Position numbers and translations under genes: made by a program
Part shown: piece after piece, positions 53,532 to 63,491 of the stretch
How the letters are laid out: each line of letters opens with the position of its first letter
Position numbering within the stretch: position 1 is the first letter of the stretch
The notes under the pieces: generated by a model
The model's input: the letters and a program-made list of their open reading frames with translations, nothing else
Told to the model about the DNA's origin: nothing
The model's database searches: none
Assembly: GCF_001660815.1 (NCBI RefSeq)
Contig: NZ_LYMI01000024.1
Span: forward strand, 1-64,000
DNA: 64,000 bases
Source of the DNA: Xanthomonas nasturtii
Lineage (GTDB): Bacteria > Pseudomonadota > Gammaproteobacteria > Xanthomonadales > Xanthomonadaceae
Reading direction: 5' to 3'

Positions 53532-53735
53532 GCCGAACTGGCCGCGTCCGCACGTTTGTCTTGCGCGCATGTGGTGCGGTCTTCAGCGGCATCCAGGCTG
53601 GCGAGCACTCTATTCGCCGCAGGTGCACTGCCGACGGTTTTGCCGCTCGCACAGCGCTGGTCACCGGCGCCTGCGCGATGACGCTTGCACGCCAAGTGCG
53701 TGGCCAAGCCGTCGAAGCGTACCGGCAGCGCTGGC

Positions 53736-54305
53736 TCAGCGCTTGTTCGGCACTTCAAAGCCCAGGCGGTCCACCTGCTCGCGCAGCTGCGGCACGCGCT
53801 TGAGTTTGTCGGTGTAGATGGAATAGTCGTCGCGCATCTTGTTGACCAGCGCGCGGTACTGGTCGAGGCTCATGTCCGGCTTGCGCGAGAAGATCCAGGC
53901 CAGATCGCGTCCCGGATAGGAGATCAACATCCATGAGCCATCCGGTGCGATTTCCAGAATGCGCTGCTTGGCCGGGATCACCTTGTAGAACCACACCCGC
54001 CAATCGCGATTGCCGCTGTCCGCATCCACCGACGCGCGTGCGCTGACTTCCTTTTCCGGCTCGCCAAAGCCGTCGCGGTACAGATAGCGCACCGCCACCT
54101 TGCCGTCTTCGACCAGCGTGTACTCGTCGCGGCTGGTCACGTGGCCGCGCTCGACCGGGTTGGGCATGCGCGCAATCACGTACCAGGTGCCCATGATCTT
54201 GGACAGATCGATCGCCGGCTCGGCGGTGGACGTGTCCTTGGCGTGCGCCACGGGCAGGCCGAGGACGAGCAGGAAGGCGAGGGCGATCGTAACGGTCAGG
54301 CGCAT
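53736..54305 (-). CDS. blc: lipocalin family protein (Blc-like), exported
   Basis: 189 residues. A signal peptide ends at VAHA, without a lipobox Cys, so unlike enterobacterial Blc it should not be lipidated. The lipocalin motif GTWYVIARMPNP opens the barrel (about residue 40), followed by ARASVDADSGNRDWRVWFYKVIP and SWMLISYPGRDLAWIFSRKP. Blc-type proteins bind lysophospholipids or fatty acids in the envelope. The start at 54305 fits the leader; the open frame above is spurious. Confidence 0.88.
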   Translation of the reverse strand: MRLTVTIALAFLLVLGLPVAHAKDTSTAEPAIDLSKIMGTWYVIARMPNPVERGHVTSRDEYTLVEDGKVAVRYLYRDGFGEPEKEVSARASVDADSGNRDWRVWFYKVIPAKQRILEIAPDGSWMLISYPGRDLAWIFSRKPDMSLDQYRALVNKMRDDYSIYTDKLKRVPQLREQVDRLGFEVPNKR

Positions 54306-54666
54306 CGCAACATCACAAAGGGGCAATAGGTGCAGCACACTACCGCATGCAGGGGGCAAGTTCGCGTCAACGGCCCGGTCTGGCGTCGGCGACAGCGTCA
54401 TCGGCAGTAGATCGTTGCCGGCCGGAGGGCGATGGACGTTGGTCTGGCGCGGCCGGTGCGGCGCAAGGCGGTATTGCAGAAGGTTGAAAGCCGGCGCGGC
54501 CAACTCTCAGCCCTCGCTCCCCAATCCCCAATCCCCGCCGCAAAGCACATCATGCAGCGCCGGACCCCGCGCGGCTCAACCTTTCGCCTCCCAGGTCGCA
54601 ATCGGTGAGATGGAGGCAGGCAATTCTGCCGGCCTGTCTTCATCCCTTCTGCCACGGAGTGCCGCC
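54306..54666. other. 361-nt intergenic region
   Basis: It lies between two divergent starts. The short tract CCCCAATCCCCAATCCCC near 54518 belongs to the AT-poor repeat family seen at 16814. A CGGAG for the next gene stands at its right end. Confidence 0.35.
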
Positions 54667-54978
54667 ATGTCGCATCGTCCTTCCTCTCGTTCCGACCGTC
54701 CCGATCCGCGGGTGCTGCGCCCGGTGCGGCAGATCGCCCTCGCTGGCCTGGCGCTGGTGCTGGTGTGGCCGGCTGCGCGTGGGCACAGCGAGTGGATCGG
54801 CTGGCTGCCGCTGTGGCTGGTGGGCATGCCGATGCTGGCCTGGTGGAGCTTGCACCGCTTCGCGCTGCCCACGCTGGCCCGGTCGGGCCAGCGGCGGGCC
54901 TTGCCGCGTCGGCGCGGTCCGCAGGCGCAGCGCCGGCGTGTCGCTTCGCGGACAGCGACACCTGCGCGGGCTGCCTGA
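54667..54978 (+). CDS. small membrane protein of unknown function
   Basis: 103 residues with CGGAG before the ATG. A polar start (SHRPSSRSDRPDPRVLRP) is followed by two membrane helices (IALAGLALVLVWPAA and LPLWLVGMPMLAWWSL) and a very basic tail (GQRRALPRRRGPQAQRRR). The positive tail implies both ends in the cytoplasm. The family is not recognised. It lies 69 nt before the oligopeptidase gene, possibly in one transcript. Confidence 0.65.
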   Translation: MSHRPSSRSDRPDPRVLRPVRQIALAGLALVLVWPAARGHSEWIGWLPLWLVGMPMLAWWSLHRFALPTLARSGQRRALPRRRGPQAQRRRVASRTATPARAA

Positions 54979-55047
54979 CCTTCGGCAGGGGAGGCCGGGC
55001 AAAGGGCTGTGTTAGGTTTTCCGGCATTGGTTTTTCAGGAAAAATAC

Positions 55048-57141
55048 ATGCCCAAGTTCGCCTCGATCTGCCTGGTTGCCGGCCTGATCACCGCTGGCGC
55101 CGTCTCTGCAGAGGAAACCGCCGTGTCCAACGATCCCTACGCCTGGTTGGAAGATGTCACCGGCGCCAAGCCGCTGGACTGGGTCAAGGCCCAGAACGCC
55201 AAGGCCGAAACGCGCCTGGCCACCACGCCGGCGTTCAAGCAGATGGAGACCAGCATCCGCGAAGTGCTGGATTCGGACGCCAAGATTCCCGGCGTGCAGA
55301 AGATCGGCGCGTACTACTACAACTTCTGGAAGGACAAGCAGCACGAGCGCGGCCTGTGGCGGCGCACCACGCTGGACGAATACCGCAAGCCGGCGCCCAA
55401 GTGGGAAACGGTGCTCGACCTGGACGCGCTCAACAAGGCCGAGGGCGAGAACTGGGTCTGGCATGGCGCCGATTGCCTGCGCCCGGAGTACCAGCGCTGC
55501 CTGATCGCGCTGTCGCGCGGCGGCGCCGATGCCGATGTCACTCGCGAGTTCGATCTGGCCGGCAAGCAGTGGGTCAAGGACGGCTTCTTCCGCCCGGAGT
55601 CCAAGGGTGGGCTGGGCTGGATCGACCAGGACACGGTCTATGTGTTCACCGATTTCGGTGCCGGCAGCATGACCAGCTCCGGCTACCCGCGTATCGCCAA
55701 GCAGTGGAAGCGCGGCACGCCGCTCAGCGCCGCCTCGGTGGTGTACGAAGGCAAGCCGACCGACATGTACATCGCGGCGATGCACGACGACACGCCCGGC
55801 TTCGAGCGCGACTTCGTCAGCCGCACCCTGGCCTTCTACAACGACGAGCTGTATTTCAAGGGCGCCGATGGCAAGTTGGTCAAGGTGGATGTGCCCAATT
55901 CGGCCAGCAAGTCGGTCAAGCGCCAGTGGCTGACATTGGAGTTGCGCGAGCCCTGGACGGTGGGCGGCAAGACCTACAAGTCCGGCTCGCTGCTGGCCAC
56001 GCGCTTTGACGATTACATGGCCGGCAAGCGCAACATCGAGGTGCTGTTCGAGCCCACCGACACCACCTCGCTGGCCGGTGTGGCGTGGACCAAGTCGCAT
56101 CTGGTGTTGAACGTGCTGGAAGACGTCAAGAACCGCCTGAGCGTTGTCACCCCATCGCAGGATGGCTGGAAAAAAAGCGCCTTCGTCGGTGCGCCTGCGT
56201 TCGGCACGGTCGATGTCAGCGCGGTGGACAGCGACGACAGCGACGCACTGTGGTTGACCGTCACCGATTACCTGACTCCCACCACGTTGTCGTGGGTGGA
56301 CGTGGGCACTGCACCGCAGCCGCTCAAGACCATGCCGGCGTTCTTCGATGCCGGCAAGGACACCATCGAGCAACACTTTGCCACCAGCAAGGACGGCACC
56401 CGCGTACCGTATTTCCTGGTGCGCCCCAAGGCGTTGAAGCTCGATGGCAGCGCACCGACGTTGCTGTACGGCTACGGCGGTTTCGAAATTTCGATGACGC
56501 CCAATTACTCAGGCGGTCTGGGGCGCGCCTGGCTGGAAAAGGGCGGCGTGTACGTGGTGGCCAATATCCGCGGCGGCGGCGAATACGGCCCGCGCTGGCA
56601 CCAGGCCGCACTCAAGCAGAACCGCCACAAGGCCTATGAAGACATGGCGGCGGTGGCCAAGGATCTGGTGGCGCGCAAGATCACCTCCACCAGGCACCTG
56701 GGCGTGCAGGGCGGCAGCAACGGCGGCCTGATGACCGGCAATATGCTCACCCAGTACCCGGAACTGTTCGGCGCGGTGGTGGTGCAGGTGCCGCTGCTGG
56801 ACATGAAGCGCTACAGCCATCTGCTGGCTGGCGCCTCGTGGATGGCCGAATACGGCAACCCGGACACCGACGACTGGAAGTTCATCCAGACCTTCTCGCC
56901 GTACCACCTGTTCGATGCGAACAAGACCTACCCGCCGGTGATCTTCCTCACCTCCACCCGCGATGACCGCGTGCACCCGGGCCACGCGCGCAAGATGGCG
57001 GCCAAGATGATCGAGGCCGGCAAGGACGTCACCTATTACGAAAACATCGAAGGTGGCCACGGTGGCGCGGCCAATAACGCGCAGGCCGCGCATATGGCAG
57101 CGCTGGCGTACAGCTTCCTGTGGGAGCGGTTGGCGGATTGA
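55048..57141 (+). CDS. exported prolyl oligopeptidase (S9A)
   Basis: 697 residues with a signal peptide (cleavage near VSAEE). An N-terminal seven-bladed propeller (about 75-405) filters substrates; the catalytic domain follows. YGYGGFEISM and NIRGGGEYGPRWHQAALKQN are typical of POP. Ser557 in QGGSNGGLM, Asp639 or 640 in TSTRDDRV and His671 in EGGHGGA form the triad. POP cuts after proline in peptides shorter than about 30 residues. AGGAAAA before the ATG at 55048 supports the start. An intrinsic terminator follows 62 nt after the stop. Confidence 0.93.
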   Translation: MPKFASICLVAGLITAGAVSAEETAVSNDPYAWLEDVTGAKPLDWVKAQNAKAETRLATTPAFKQMETSIREVLDSDAKIPGVQKIGAYYYNFWKDKQHERGLWRRTTLDEYRKPAPKWETVLDLDALNKAEGENWVWHGADCLRPEYQRCLIALSRGGADADVTREFDLAGKQWVKDGFFRPESKGGLGWIDQDTVYVFTDFGAGSMTSSGYPRIAKQWKRGTPLSAASVVYEGKPTDMYIAAMHDDTPGFERDFVSRTLAFYNDELYFKGADGKLVKVDVPNSASKSVKRQWLTLELREPWTVGGKTYKSGSLLATRFDDYMAGKRNIEVLFEPTDTTSLAGVAWTKSHLVLNVLEDVKNRLSVVTPSQDGWKKSAFVGAPAFGTVDVSAVDSDDSDALWLTVTDYLTPTTLSWVDVGTAPQPLKTMPAFFDAGKDTIEQHFATSKDGTRVPYFLVRPKALKLDGSAPTLLYGYGGFEISMTPNYSGGLGRAWLEKGGVYVVANIRGGGEYGPRWHQAALKQNRHKAYEDMAAVAKDLVARKITSTRHLGVQGGSNGGLMTGNMLTQYPELFGAVVVQVPLLDMKRYSHLLAGASWMAEYGNPDTDDWKFIQTFSPYHLFDANKTYPPVIFLTSTRDDRVHPGHARKMAAKMIEAGKDVTYYENIEGGHGGAANNAQAAHMAALAYSFLWERLAD

Positions 57142-57203
57142 TGCGGTATTGATCGAACGCAAATCCGCAACTTGATTTTTTTCAATAGGTTGTGTCGAAC
57201 AAG

Positions 57204-57233
57204 GCCCTGGGCCGAGTGGCCCAGGGCTTTTTT
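57204..57233 (+). terminator. rho-independent terminator of the prolyl oligopeptidase gene
   Basis: GCCCTGGGCC pairs perfectly with GGCCCAGGGC across the loop GAGT, followed at once by TTTTTT. It is a textbook intrinsic terminator. Confidence 0.95.
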
Positions 57234-57240
57234 GTTATTT

Positions 57241-57288
57241 CCTTCTCCCACCGGGAGAAGGTGCCCGAAGGGCGGATGAGGGTACGGG
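57241..57288. repeat. REP hairpin, form 1
   Basis: CCTTCTCCC and GGGAGAAGG around a CAC-type tip, followed by TGCCCGAAGGGCGGATGAGG. It lies eight nt behind the terminator. Same form as 36318 and 60899. Confidence 0.9.
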
Positions 57289-57427
57289 CACACGCAGAAC
57301 CGGGCATCCATGAGTGCACAAGTACAACTGCAGCGCCTGAAAACAGCTGCTTTTATCGACCGCATCGAGCGATGCTGCGGCCAAGCGCAGCTATAGCGAT
57401 AAGCCGTACAAACCGCGCGTCATGTCA

Positions 57428-58612
57428 TCAAAAATGCTGCAACCCACGCGCAATCCGTTCCACCGCCTGCTCAAGCCGCGGCAGGCTCTGGGTGTAGGCA
57501 ATGCGCACGTGCTGGCTGGCGCGGTGGAAGCCAAAGTCGATGCCGGGGGTAAAGGCGACATGTTCGGTCTCCAGGAAGTGCGCGCAAAACGCCTGCGCAT
57601 CGTCGGAAAATCTGCTGATATCGGCATAGAGATAAAACGCGCCTTGCGGCTCGACCGCGATGTCGAACCCCAGCGCATGCAGCGCCGGTAGCAGGTAATC
57701 GCGGCGTTGCTGGAACTGCGCGCGGCGCGCTTCGAAGATGGCGATGCTTTCGGGCGTGAAGCAGGCCAGTGCGGCGTGCTGGGCAATCGTCGATGCGCTG
57801 ATGTAAAGGTTCTGCGCGAGCTTTTCCAGTTCCGGCACCGCGTCGGGCGGTGCGATCAGCCAGCCCAGGCGCCAGCCGGTCATGCCGAAGTACTTGGAAA
57901 AACTGTTCAACACGAATGCGCTGTCGTCCACTTCCAGCACGCTGTGCGCGTCCAGGCCGTAGGTCAGGCCATGGTAGATCTCGTCCACCACCAAGTGACC
58001 GCCGCGCGCATGCAGCGCCTGCGAAAGCCCGGCCAATTGGTCGCGCGACAGCACGCTGCCGGTGGGGTTCGCTGGCGAAGCCACCAAGGCGCCCACGCTG
58101 TCGGCGTTCCAGCAGGTGTCCACCAGCGCAGGGGTCAATTGATAATCGGTGGCCGGGCCCACCGGCACCAGTTGCGCGGCGCCCTCCACCAGCCGCAGAA
58201 AGTGCCGGTTGCATGGGTAGCCAGGGTCGGCGAGCAGCCAATGCTTGCCCGGATCCACCAGCAGGCTGCTGGCCAGCAGCAATGCGCCAGAACCGCCGGG
58301 CGTGACCAGGATCCGCTCCGGATCGATGTCGCATGCGTAGCGCTGCGCATAGAACCCGGCGATCGCCTCGCGCAGCGCCGACAGCCCGCGTGCGGCGGTA
58401 TAGCGCGTGTGGCCGGCCGCCAATGCTGCCTGGCCGGCGGCGACGATCGGCGCGGCCGTGGTGAAATCGGGCTCGCCGATTTCCAGGTGAATGACGTCGT
58501 GGCCGGCCTGTTCGAGCGCATTGGCGCGGGCCAGCAGCGACATCACATGAAACGGGGCGATGTCCTGGCTGCGGCGGCTATACCCGGCTGCGGGCGAAGG
58601 CGTTGAGTCCAT
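57428..58612 (-). CDS. class I/II PLP-dependent aminotransferase
   Basis: 394 residues of fold type I. EIGEPDFTT near residue 45, NPTGSVLSRDQL near residue 182, DEIYHGLTYG (Asp210) and NSFSKYFGMTGWRLGW (Schiff-base Lys240) all fit the aspartate-aminotransferase Ialpha/gamma group. The C-terminal Arg binding the carboxylate is in QHVRIAYTQS. The amino donor is not readable. Start at 58612 in MDSTPSP. The start of the oligopeptidase gene is about 110 nt away, divergent. Confidence 0.9.
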   Translation of the reverse strand: MDSTPSPAAGYSRRSQDIAPFHVMSLLARANALEQAGHDVIHLEIGEPDFTTAAPIVAAGQAALAAGHTRYTAARGLSALREAIAGFYAQRYACDIDPERILVTPGGSGALLLASSLLVDPGKHWLLADPGYPCNRHFLRLVEGAAQLVPVGPATDYQLTPALVDTCWNADSVGALVASPANPTGSVLSRDQLAGLSQALHARGGHLVVDEIYHGLTYGLDAHSVLEVDDSAFVLNSFSKYFGMTGWRLGWLIAPPDAVPELEKLAQNLYISASTIAQHAALACFTPESIAIFEARRAQFQQRRDYLLPALHALGFDIAVEPQGAFYLYADISRFSDDAQAFCAHFLETEHVAFTPGIDFGFHRASQHVRIAYTQSLPRLEQAVERIARGLQHF

Positions 58613-58721
58613 TGCGAAGATGATAGACCAGCATGACCTAGGACACATGACGCCCGGCGACGGGCTCTTCCACACTCGGGTGCTGGGATGGCATTGCGTT
58701 CATCCAACGGACCCCAATCTG

Positions 58722-60857
58722 ATGAAGCCCGTCCTGACTCTTTTGATCGCCAGCCTGATGACCACATCCCCCGCCTTCGCCGCTCCTCCTTCGCCGCCAG
58801 ACGTCGCCAAGCACCCGCATGTGGTCAAGGCGCCGTTCGGCGCGACCCGCAGCGACGACTATTACTGGTTGCGCGACGACAAGCGCGAAAACAAGGCGAT
58901 GCTGGCCTACCTCAATGCCGAAAATGCCTACACCGATGCGCTGATGGCGCCGTTGAAGCCATTGGAAGAAACGCTGTATACCGAGATCGTCGGGCGCATC
59001 AAGCAGGACGATGCCAGCGTGCCGTACCGCGCGCGTGGCTATTGGTATTACACGCGGTTCGAAACCGGCAAGGACTATCCGATCCAGGCGCGCCGCAAGG
59101 GCAGCATGGACGCGCCGGAAGAGATCCTGCTCGATGTCAACCAGATGGCGCAGGGCAAGGGCTATTTCAGCGTCGGCGATGCCGAAGTGAGCCAGGACAA
59201 CCGCATCCTCGCCTGGGCCGACGATGCTGTCGGCCGCCGTCAATACACCATCCGCTTCAAGAATCTGGACACCGGCGAGATCTATCCGGACACCGTGGAA
59301 GGCGTGTCGGCCAATGTGGTGTGGGCCGACGACAACAAGACGCTGTTCTACGTCGAAAACGACCCGGAAACGCTGCTGACCGTGCGCGTGAAAAAGCATG
59401 TGCTGGGCACGCCGTCCAAGGACGATGTGCTGGTGTACGAAGAGAAGGACGACAGCTTCTACCTGGGCATCGGCCGCACCCGCGACGACAAGTACATCAC
59501 CATCTCCGTTGAAAGCACGGTTTCTTCGGAAACGCGCTACGCGCCGGCCGCCAAGCCGGACACGTTCACCGTGCTTGCCAAACGCGAGCGCGATGTGGAA
59601 TACCACGCCGAGCATTTCGCTGGCCGCTGGGTGATCCGCACCAATGCCGATGACGCCAGGAACTTCAAGCTGGTCACCGCGCCCACCGATGCCACCACGC
59701 GCAAGCAGTGGACCGGTTGGGTGGCGCACGACGACAGCGTTTACATCGAAAAATTCGAGTTGTTCGATGGGTTCACTGCCATCGAAGAACGTTCCGGTGG
59801 CCTGGAGCGCGTGCGCCTTCAGTTCAACAGTCCGCACCAGGATGGGCAGGCGCTTGCCGGAGAACCGCAATATGTCAAGGCGGATGAGCCAGCGTATTCG
59901 ATGGGCCTGTCGGTCAATTCCGAGCCAAACACCGCGTGGCTGCGTTACAGCTACACCTCGTTGACCACCCCGGCGACCACCTACGAGCTCAACACCCAGA
60001 CCGGCGAGCGCAGGTTGCTCAAGCAGCAACCGGTGATTGGCTACGACGCCAGCAACTACGTGACCGAACGCGTGTGGGTGAGTGCGCGCGACGGCGTCAA
60101 GGTGCCGGTGTCGCTGGTCTATAAAAAAGGCTTCAAGAAAGACGGCAGTGCAGCGCTGTTCCAGTATGCCTACGGCAGTTATGGCGCCTCGATGGACCCG
60201 GCCTTCAATCTGCCGGCGATCAGCTTGCTGGACCGCGGCGTGGTGTATGCCATCGCGCATATTCGCGGCGGCCAGGAAATGGGCCGGCAGTGGTACGACG
60301 ACGGCAAACTGCTGCACAAGAAGAACACCTTCAACGACTTCATCGACGTCACCCGCGGCCTGGTCGCACAGGGCTATGCCGCCAAGGACCGCGTGGCCGC
60401 ATCCGGCGGCAGCGCCGGTGGCCTGTTGATGGGCGCGGTGGCCAACATGGCCCCGCAGGACTACCGGGTGATGCTGGCGCAGGTGCCGTTTGTCGATGTG
60501 GTGACCACCATGCTGGATGCCAGCATCCCGCTCACCACCAATGAATACGACGAGTGGGGCAACCCGGAAAACAAAGAGTATTACGACTACATGCTGTCGT
60601 ACTCGCCCTACGACAACGTGCGCAAGCAGGCCTACCCGGCGCTGTTCGTGGGCACCGGCCTGTGGGATTCGCAGGTGCAGTACTGGGAGCCGGCCAAGTG
60701 GGTGGCCAAGCTGCGCGACGACAATGCCGGCACCCAGCCAATCGTATTCCGCACCAACATGGAAGCCGGACACGGCGGCAAATCCGGCCGTTTCCGCCGC
60801 TATCGCGAGCTGGCCGAGTCGTATGCGTTCGTGCTGGATCAGCTGGGCGTGAAATGA
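58722..60857 (+). CDS. oligopeptidase B-like S9A peptidase with signal peptide
   Basis: 711 residues. A signal peptide (cleavage near AFAAP) is followed by a propeller (about 80-420) and catalytic domain. DDYYWLRDDKRENKAMLAYLNAEN at the start, YGSYGASMDPAFN, and AHIRGGQEMGRQWYDDGKLLHKKNTFNDF are close to protease II (PtrB). Triad: Ser564 in ASGGSAGG, Asp649 in GTGLWDSQV and His684 in EAGHGGK. The family cleaves after Arg or Lys; enteric PtrB is cytoplasmic, this one is exported. The start at 58722 fits the leader; an upstream frame is not supported. Confidence 0.92.
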   Translation: MKPVLTLLIASLMTTSPAFAAPPSPPDVAKHPHVVKAPFGATRSDDYYWLRDDKRENKAMLAYLNAENAYTDALMAPLKPLEETLYTEIVGRIKQDDASVPYRARGYWYYTRFETGKDYPIQARRKGSMDAPEEILLDVNQMAQGKGYFSVGDAEVSQDNRILAWADDAVGRRQYTIRFKNLDTGEIYPDTVEGVSANVVWADDNKTLFYVENDPETLLTVRVKKHVLGTPSKDDVLVYEEKDDSFYLGIGRTRDDKYITISVESTVSSETRYAPAAKPDTFTVLAKRERDVEYHAEHFAGRWVIRTNADDARNFKLVTAPTDATTRKQWTGWVAHDDSVYIEKFELFDGFTAIEERSGGLERVRLQFNSPHQDGQALAGEPQYVKADEPAYSMGLSVNSEPNTAWLRYSYTSLTTPATTYELNTQTGERRLLKQQPVIGYDASNYVTERVWVSARDGVKVPVSLVYKKGFKKDGSAALFQYAYGSYGASMDPAFNLPAISLLDRGVVYAIAHIRGGQEMGRQWYDDGKLLHKKNTFNDFIDVTRGLVAQGYAAKDRVAASGGSAGGLLMGAVANMAPQDYRVMLAQVPFVDVVTTMLDASIPLTTNEYDEWGNPENKEYYDYMLSYSPYDNVRKQAYPALFVGTGLWDSQVQYWEPAKWVAKLRDDNAGTQPIVFRTNMEAGHGGKSGRFRRYRELAESYAFVLDQLGVK

Positions 60858-60898
60858 TCTGCAAGGCGAAACGACGCAACCGAGGCTGCGGCTTGAAT

Positions 60899-60945
60899 CC
60901 TTCTCCCGTCGGGAGAAGGTGCCCGAAGGGCGGATGAGGGTGCGG
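60899..60945. repeat. REP hairpin, form 1
   Basis: CCTTCTCCC and GGGAGAAGG around GT/C, followed by TGCCCGAAGGGCGGATGAGG. It lies about 40 nt after the oligopeptidase stop codon. The rest of the 400-nt gap to 61257 shows no other feature. Confidence 0.9.
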
Positions 60946-61257
60946 TTGCGCGAAGGCGCTGCAGCAACGCGATGCCAGCGTTGCTGGATGTCTTGATCGC
61001 GCTGTAAAGCCAGAGCTTCAAGCCATCGCTCCAGGCAGCAGCTTCAAGCAAAGTGTGGCAGGCGCAGCAGGCAAGATCGCCAGCGACTTGCCGGCGCTCG
61101 GCTCGGCCCAGCCCGCGTCGACGCCTGTGGCTGGGAGGCTGTGGCACAGCGGCGCAGTTCAACGCGACGCGCCGGCAGCGCGGGCCGCAGCCATCCAGGC
61201 GCTCCCCGGCCGCGCTGCTGAGACCACCACCGCCCGCTCTGGCCGTATCATTTGCGC

Positions 61258-61656
61258 ATGACGCGACCGAATCGATTCCGTTGGGCCTGGTGGTTGCTGG
61301 CCTACGCCAGCCTGGCCACCGGCATCGCGGGGATCTTCGTGCCAGGACTGCCGACCACGGTGTTCATCCTGATCTCCGCCTGGGCTGCGTCGCATGGTTC
61401 CGAGCGCCTGCACACCTGGCTGCTGTCGCATCCGCGCTTCGGGCCGGCGATCGTGGAATGGCAGACCTATCGCGCGGTCAGCCGCAAGGCCAAATGGATG
61501 GCCACACTCACCATGAGCGTGTGCGCCGCCATCATGCTGTGGTGCGTGCCGGTGTTCTGGGTCAAGTGCCTGTCGATCGGCAGCATGGTCGTGGTGGCGA
61601 TCTGGCTGTGGCTGCGCCCCGAGCCGCCGCCGCGCACGATGCCCGACGCCCACTGA
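61258..61656 (+). CDS. DUF454 family inner-membrane protein (YbaN-like)
   Basis: 132 residues. FVPGLPTTVFILISAWAASHGSERLHTWLLSHPRFGPAI is the DUF454 hallmark (residues 25-65); it is preceded by one helix and followed by two C-terminal helices. The family is widespread and of unknown function. The ATG at 61258 is preferred over a TTG six bases upstream. It lies 68 nt before the LptM-like gene. Confidence 0.9.
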   Translation: MTRPNRFRWAWWLLAYASLATGIAGIFVPGLPTTVFILISAWAASHGSERLHTWLLSHPRFGPAIVEWQTYRAVSRKAKWMATLTMSVCAAIMLWCVPVFWVKCLSIGSMVVVAIWLWLRPEPPPRTMPDAH

Positions 61657-61724
61657 ACACAGCACGCGACCGGAGTGCACCCCGGGCGCACGGCCGTAAC
61701 GGCGTTCTGGCTATACTTCGGCCC

Positions 61725-61979
61725 ATGAGCCTCATGTCCCGACCGTCTGTTCGTCTCGCACTGGTTGGTGCGACCTTTGTCCTGCTTGCCGCCTGCGGCA
61801 ACAAGGGCCCGCTGGTGATGCCTCAGAAGCCGGTGCCGGTGGAAGCCCAGCCGGTGCCGCAGCCGCCGGACGTGCCGCAACCGTTGGATGAGTCCACGCC
61901 TGCGCCCGCGCCTGTGGACAACGACACCACGCCCGCGCCCACCACCGACCAGCCCGCTAGCAGCGGCAATGAGCGCTGA
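61725..61979 (+). CDS. lptM: LptM (YifL)-type small outer-membrane lipoprotein
   Basis: 84 residues with lipobox LLAAC and the conserved [10 protein letters not shown] directly after it, as in LptM, which assists disulphide maturation and assembly of the LptD translocon. The rest is a Pro/Val/Glu/Thr-rich disordered tail longer than in enteric LptM. The start at 61725 is followed by a second ATG at 61734. It overlaps dapF by 11 nt, the usual genomic setting of this gene. Confidence 0.88.
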   Translation: MSLMSRPSVRLALVGATFVLLAACGNKGPLVMPQKPVPVEAQPVPQPPDVPQPLDESTPAPAPVDNDTTPAPTTDQPASSGNER

Positions 61980-62823
61980 CGGTCGCAGCGGGCGTCTGCG
62001 TTTCACCAAAATGCACGGCGCCGGCAACGACTTCGTGGTGCTGGACCTGCGCGATGGCACGCCGCCGCCGGGTGCCGCGCTCGCGGCCCAGCTGGCCGAC
62101 CGCCACTTCGGGGTCGGCTGCGATCAGATCCTGACCATCGAAGCGCCGCGCAGCGAAGGTGCCGTGGCGGCCTATGGCATCTGGAATTCCGATGGCTCGG
62201 CCGCGCGCCAGTGCGGCAACGGCGCGCGCTGCGTTGCGGCCTGGCTGGTGCGCGATGGCACCGCTCAGGGCGACCGCTTCGTCATCGACAGCCCGGTCAC
62301 GGCGCATGCGGTCGAACGCCTCGATGCAGGCTGCTACGCGGTGGCGATGGGCTTGCCCTACTTCGAGCCTGCGCAGATTCCGCTGGCCGGGTTTGCGCAC
62401 GCACGCGACGAATATGCGCTGCCGGTGCATGGCGAGACCGTGCGCTTTGGTGCGGTGTCGATGGGCAACCCGCATGCGGTGGTCGAGGTCGGGCGGGTGG
62501 ATGCAGCACCGGTCGAGCGCGTCGGCACGCTGCTGCAGCAGAACGCGGCGTTTCCCAATTCGGTCAACGCAGGTTTCGTGCAGGTGGTCGACCCCACGCA
62601 TGTGCGTTTGCGCGTGTTCGAGCGCGGTGTCGGCGAAACGCTGGCCTGCGGCAGTGGCGCGTGCGCGGCCGCCGTGGTGTTGATGCAGCGCGGCCGCGTC
62701 GAGCGCGACGTGCGGGTGTCCTTGCCAGGTGGCGAGCTACGCATTCGCTGGCCCGGCGATCAGGAGCAGGTGGTGATGTCCGGCCCGGCTGTGTTCGTCT
62801 TCGATGGAGAGTGGAACGGATGA
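61969..62823 (+). CDS. dapF: diaminopimelate epimerase
   Basis: 284 residues. It converts LL- to meso-diaminopimelate for lysine and murein. The two catalytic cysteines are Cys82 in RQCGNGARC and Cys227 in [21 protein letters not shown] near the start, GNPHAVV and ERGVGET complete the family pattern. The start at 61969 (ATGAGCGCTGA) overlaps the end of the lipoprotein gene; the stop overlaps the next start (ATGA). This indicates translational coupling. Confidence 0.96.
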   Translation: MSADGRSGRLRFTKMHGAGNDFVVLDLRDGTPPPGAALAAQLADRHFGVGCDQILTIEAPRSEGAVAAYGIWNSDGSAARQCGNGARCVAAWLVRDGTAQGDRFVIDSPVTAHAVERLDAGCYAVAMGLPYFEPAQIPLAGFAHARDEYALPVHGETVRFGAVSMGNPHAVVEVGRVDAAPVERVGTLLQQNAAFPNSVNAGFVQVVDPTHVRLRVFERGVGETLACGSGACAAAVVLMQRGRVERDVRVSLPGGELRIRWPGDQEQVVMSGPAVFVFDGEWNG

Positions 62824-63491
62824 GCGAGAACACGGACAAATTCGGCGCACACGAAGTAGCCACCTGGCTGCGACGTCACCCGACCTTCCTCAAGCAGTTC
62901 CCGGATCTAGCAGTGACCTTGCTGGTGCCGCGCGACGATGGCCCCACTGCCTCGTTGGCCACCTACCAACTGGAAGTGCTGCGCGACAAGAACCGCGAAC
63001 TGTCGCGGCGCCTGCACGAGTTGGGCAGCAATGCGCAGGAAAACGAGCGGCTCGCAGTGCGCACGCATCAACTCACGCTTGCGCTGATGCGCCAGACCAG
63101 CGCGGCCGATACGCTCAAGGCAATGGCGGCCGCGCTGGCGGAAGATTTCAACGGCGAACTGGTGCGGCTGGTCTTGCTCAAGCCGGTCGATGCGCTGGAA
63201 GCAGACTGGCTGCAAGTCATCGCAACCGACGATGCGCGGCTGGCTCCCTTCCGCGATTGCCTGAGCGATGGCGAACCCATTTGCGGCCGCCTGCAGGCTG
63301 AAAAACATGCACTGCTCTACGGCGCACAGGCGGGCGAGGTGCACTCCACCGCGTTGTTGCCGCTGCCGGGCATGGGCCTGATCGCGGTGGGCAGCAGCGA
63401 CGCCAACCGGTTCTATCCCGGCATGGGTACGCTGTTCCTGCGCATGATGGGCGAATCGCTGAGCGTGGCGTTGCAACGCTTCCACGCGTGA
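62820..63491 (+). CDS. DUF484 family protein (GAF-like)
   Basis: 223 residues. It begins [20 protein letters not shown], the DUF484 signature, then a coiled coil (about 45-80), then a GAF-like domain ending [24 protein letters not shown]. The family sits between dapF and xerC in many gammaproteobacteria; its role is unclear. The 4-nt overlap with dapF (ATGA) indicates coupled translation. No membrane segment is present. Confidence 0.93.
   Translation: MSENTDKFGAHEVATWLRRHPTFLKQFPDLAVTLLVPRDDGPTASLATYQLEVLRDKNRELSRRLHELGSNAQENERLAVRTHQLTLALMRQTSAADTLKAMAAALAEDFNGELVRLVLLKPVDALEADWLQVIATDDARLAPFRDCLSDGEPICGRLQAEKHALLYGAQAGEVHSTALLPLPGMGLIAVGSSDANRFYPGMGTLFLRMMGESLSVALQRFHA

Noticed and set aside
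58638-60773. Minus-strand open frame of 711 codons
   Set aside because: Antisense to the oligopeptidase B-like gene; no domain.
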